Shown: piece by piece, positions 5,521 through 7,314 of the stretch
How the letters are laid out: each line of letters opens with the position of its first letter
Numbering within the stretch: the stretch's first letter is position 1
Source: an uncultured beta proteobacterium
GTDB lineage: Bacteria; Pseudomonadota; Gammaproteobacteria; Burkholderiales; Burkholderiaceae_C
NCBI GenBank assembly: GCA_903928325.1
Contig: CAIYQF010000043.1
Location: 1 to 7,314, forward strand
Reading direction: 5' to 3'
Length of the DNA stretch: 7,314 nucleotides
Notes under the pieces: generated by a model
What the model saw: only the letters and a program-made list of their open reading frames with translations
What the model was told of the DNA's origin: nothing
Database searches by the model: none
Program-made: the position numbers and the translations under genes

Positions 5521-6731
5521 GGAGCCGCCTCGGTGCTGGCGTGCAAAGCCGGTGCCAGGGGTTGCGCGTCCGGGCTCGTGTGGACCCAGTCCAGGCGCCG
5601 CCAGGCAATGCTTTTGCGCTGGTCGGTGTAGCTGACCCACAGGCTTTGCTCCACCCAGGCCATCGCGGCATAGGAGTATTCCTGGCCCGGCGCGCCCTGC
5701 TCTAGGTCTTGCACGCTGCTCCAGGCAACGCCGTCGGCTGAGGTGGCTAGGCGCAGCGTCTGCCGGTTGGCAGTCGAGGGGTTGTACACCAGCAGGTTCT
5801 GACCGCCCACGCGCAAAGTGGCAATTCCCGCGTCCGGGTTGTCCAGGGGCAGGTCGGGCGCGTCGCTCCAGCTGCGCCCCGCGTCATGGGTTTGGGAGAC
5901 GCGGATTTTTCCGTCCTCTTTGTTATCGCGTAGCAAAGCCAGCCAATCCGAAGGCGAGGTCGCCAGCAAGGCCGGCTGCAAGGTGTGCGTGCGCCGTGAG
6001 ATGCGCACCATGCCAAAAAACTGGCCTTCGCTGTCCAGGCGCAATGCCACCGGCGTCTTGGCTCCCAACTCAAAATAGGCGGGCAATACAGCGCCCCCGT
6101 CGGCCAGGGGCAGCGGCGCGGTGCGCACCAGGTAGCTCAGGTTCCACAGCCATGACAGGGGCAGCACGCGCAGCGGCTCGAAGCGCATGGCAGACGACGG
6201 TGTGCCGGCGACTTGCTTCAAATGCAGCACCCTGGACGCCGCCCAGCCACCCCAACCCGTGGCCACCACAAACAGGTGCATGCGCCCCTGCACATCGAGC
6301 CACGCCACCGGGTTGCCCAGGCGGCGCAGGCCAAAACCAAGTTGCGCGCCCATGGCGTGGCGGTTCACGACGAACTGCGCGGGGCCCCAGCTCTGGCTGG
6401 CACGGTCCCATTGCGAGGCGGCGATTTGCACATTGGGTGCACTTTCGCGGTCCCCCGCAAACCAAAACGCCGTAAGCGCTGCCGCGTCACCCACTGGCAT
6501 CACCAGCAGTGCGCTAGCGTGCGCGGCCGGCACGCCGGGGGGCATGGGGATGTGTCCGTGGGCGGACTGCATCCACTGGCCCTCGGGCGCCAAAGTGCCC
6601 GCAGCGGGCGCCGGGGCCGCAGCCGGGTAGGTGTTTTGTGCTGGCCTTTGCGCCGAGTCCAGAGCCCAGGCAGCGAGCACCACCAGGAGCGCCGGCACGG
6701 CACGCAAGAACAGAAGGGGAAAGAAGCGCAT
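5517..6731 (-). CDS. Exported BNR/Asp-box protein, predicted sialidase (neuraminidase) superfamily
   Basis: A 404-residue protein with a signal-peptide-like N-terminus (Arg2, hydrophobic 3-22, possible AWA cleavage motif at 21-23), then an Ala/Pro-rich linker (30-48), so it is probably periplasmic or secreted. The rest resembles the BNR_2 type of six-bladed beta-propeller in the sialidase superfamily: FWFAGDRESAP (89-99), LGNPVAWLD (138-146), a clear Asp box THDAGRSW (281-288), a degenerate one near 330-337, and EYSYAAMAW (351-359) followed by LWVSYTDQRKSIAW (364-377), a hallmark C-terminal blade of this group. The classical FRIP motif is not seen, and I cannot assign the Arg triad, so true sialidase activity is unproven; it could cleave or simply bind another acidic sugar. 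The ATG at 6731 lacks an obvious Shine-Dalgarno. It is first in a two-gene unit with the membrane protein and diverges from the pirin gene. Confidence 0.82.
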   Translation of the reverse strand: MRFFPLLFLRAVPALLVVLAAWALDSAQRPAQNTYPAAAPAPAAGTLAPEGQWMQSAHGHIPMPPGVPAAHASALLVMPVGDAAALTAFWFAGDRESAPNVQIAASQWDRASQSWGPAQFVVNRHAMGAQLGFGLRRLGNPVAWLDVQGRMHLFVVATGWGGWAASRVLHLKQVAGTPSSAMRFEPLRVLPLSWLWNLSYLVRTAPLPLADGGAVLPAYFELGAKTPVALRLDSEGQFFGMVRISRRTHTLQPALLATSPSDWLALLRDNKEDGKIRVSQTHDAGRSWSDAPDLPLDNPDAGIATLRVGGQNLLVYNPSTANRQTLRLATSADGVAWSSVQDLEQGAPGQEYSYAAMAWVEQSLWVSYTDQRKSIAWRRLDWVHTSPDAQPLAPALHASTEAAP

Positions 6732-6824
6732 GGGCTGATCTTATCGGCCTGCAATCGTGCATGTCTGTGGCCAAATAGCGCCTGAGTTTCCTCTTCCACC
6801 ATCTCTGCGTACAGAAAACCTTTT
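6732..6824. promoter_or_regulatory. Divergent intergenic region between the sialidase-fold gene and pirin
   Basis: This 93-bp spacer separates two genes that diverge, so it must hold at least part of both promoters unless these lie inside the genes. I see no convincing -35/-10 pair in either direction. On the minus strand GATAAG, close to the 6731 start, is a 4/6 match to a -10 box but has no well-spaced -35. Neither start codon has a strong Shine-Dalgarno. A small inverted repeat (TGCA, four bases, TGCA at 6750-6761) is too short to call an operator. Confidence 0.35.
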
Positions 6825-7314
6825 ATGGCACACAGCAGCATCCTGCACACCACGCCCTTGGCCGCGCCGCCGTGGCCCACGATAGACCCGTTTTTGTTTT
6901 GCGTGCACCACGTGGACGCCTACCCGCGCGGCAACGCCGCCATGGGTCCGGCTGCCCCCTTGGGTGGACGCAATCTGGGCCAAGACTTTGCGGGCAAAGA
7001 CGGTTGGAGCATGTACCACGGCCAAACCATTCCTGGCTTTCCGGCGCACCCGCACCGGGGTTTTGAAACGGTGACCATCGTCCGCCAAGGGCATATCGAC
7101 CACTCCGACTCGCTAGGCGCCACTGCACGCTTTGGTCCGGGCGACGTGCAATGGCTCACGGCGGGCAAGGGCATTGTGCATTGCGAAATGTTTCCCCTGC
7201 GCAACGTGGATTCGCCCAACCCGGCCGAGTTGTTCCAAATCTGGCTCAATCTGCCGGCCAAGAACAAGATGGCCGAGCCCCACTTCACCATGCTCTGGGG
7301 CGAAAACGTGCCAA
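6825..7314 (+). CDS. Pirin family protein (5' part, runs off the window)
   Basis: The frame from ATG at 6825 is open to the window end, giving the first 163 residues of a bicupin of the pirin family (usually about 280-300 residues). It contains the N-terminal pirin cupin: FPAHPHRGFETVT (72-84), with metal ligands His75 and His77, and GKGIVHCEMF (114-123), with His119 and Glu121 as the other two ligands, plus the LFQIWLNLP segment (136-144) that follows in this family. All four metal-binding residues are present. Bacterial pirins bind a metal such as iron; some have quercetin dioxygenase activity and others act as protein regulators, so the specific role cannot be set from sequence. No in-frame start exists between the upstream stop (6783-6785) and this ATG. 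No clear ribosome site is visible. The gene is divergent from the sialidase-fold gene and has no evident functional link to the glycan genes. Confidence 0.92.
   Translation, partial: MAHSSILHTTPLAAPPWPTIDPFLFCVHHVDAYPRGNAAMGPAAPLGGRNLGQDFAGKDGWSMYHGQTIPGFPAHPHRGFETVTIVRQGHIDHSDSLGATARFGPGDVQWLTAGKGIVHCEMFPLRNVDSPNPAELFQIWLNLPAKNKMAEPHFTMLWGENVP

Noticed and set aside
5521..5640. ATG at 5640 as start of the minus-strand membrane protein
   Set aside because: The extra 40 codons lie inside the sialidase-fold gene and give charged Pro/Gly-rich sequence; GTG at 5520 overlapping the TGA stop is the better start.
1..7314. CRISPR arrays, tRNA/rRNA genes, insertion sequences, attachment sites
   Set aside because: No spaced direct repeats, no cloverleaf or rRNA-like segment, and no transposase or integrase coding sequence were seen on either strand.

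Overview
The window is GC-rich, densely packed bacterial DNA with strong G/C preference at third codon positions. The MetK protein (393 residues) and the styles of the glycosyltransferases and pirin suggest a betaproteobacterium, most likely a Burkholderiales/Comamonadaceae member. That placement is an inference from protein character; no search was possible.

Layout, left to right. Positions 1-92 are an AT-richer leader in front of metK. It contains a nine-pair stem whose loop is perfectly complementary to the metK Shine-Dalgarno region, so the RNA can be drawn as a pseudoknot that hides the ribosome binding site. metK (S-adenosylmethionine synthetase, 93-1274) is followed after 13 nt by three tightly packed genes on the same strand: a family 9 (heptosyltransferase-like) glycosyltransferase (1288-2514), a small GtrA-family membrane protein (2511-3002, ATGA overlap) and a large ArnT/PMT-like polyprenyl-phosphate-dependent glycosyltransferase (3011-4840). 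Together they look like a metK-led operon for building and decorating an envelope glycan, probably lipopolysaccharide.

On the minus strand, two genes converge on that operon. An exported sialidase-fold (BNR/Asp-box) protein (6731 down to 5517) is followed by an unrecognised polytopic membrane protein (5520 down to 4837). They overlap by GTGA and are probably translationally coupled. The last minus-strand gene and the ArnT-like gene overlap tail to tail by 4 bp, so no intergenic terminator separates the two transcription units. A 93-bp divergent spacer (6732-6824) then leads to the 5' part of a pirin-family gene (6825 onward), which runs off the window.

Working model (inference): the left operon couples SAM production to cytoplasmic sugar transfer (GT9), flipping of a lipid-linked sugar (GtrA) and periplasmic sugar transfer (ArnT-like). 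The opposing pair supplies an exported glycan-binding or glycan-cleaving protein with a membrane partner. The enzyme that should load sugar onto undecaprenyl phosphate (GtrB-like GT2) is absent from the window. The item I find most worth testing is the metK leader.
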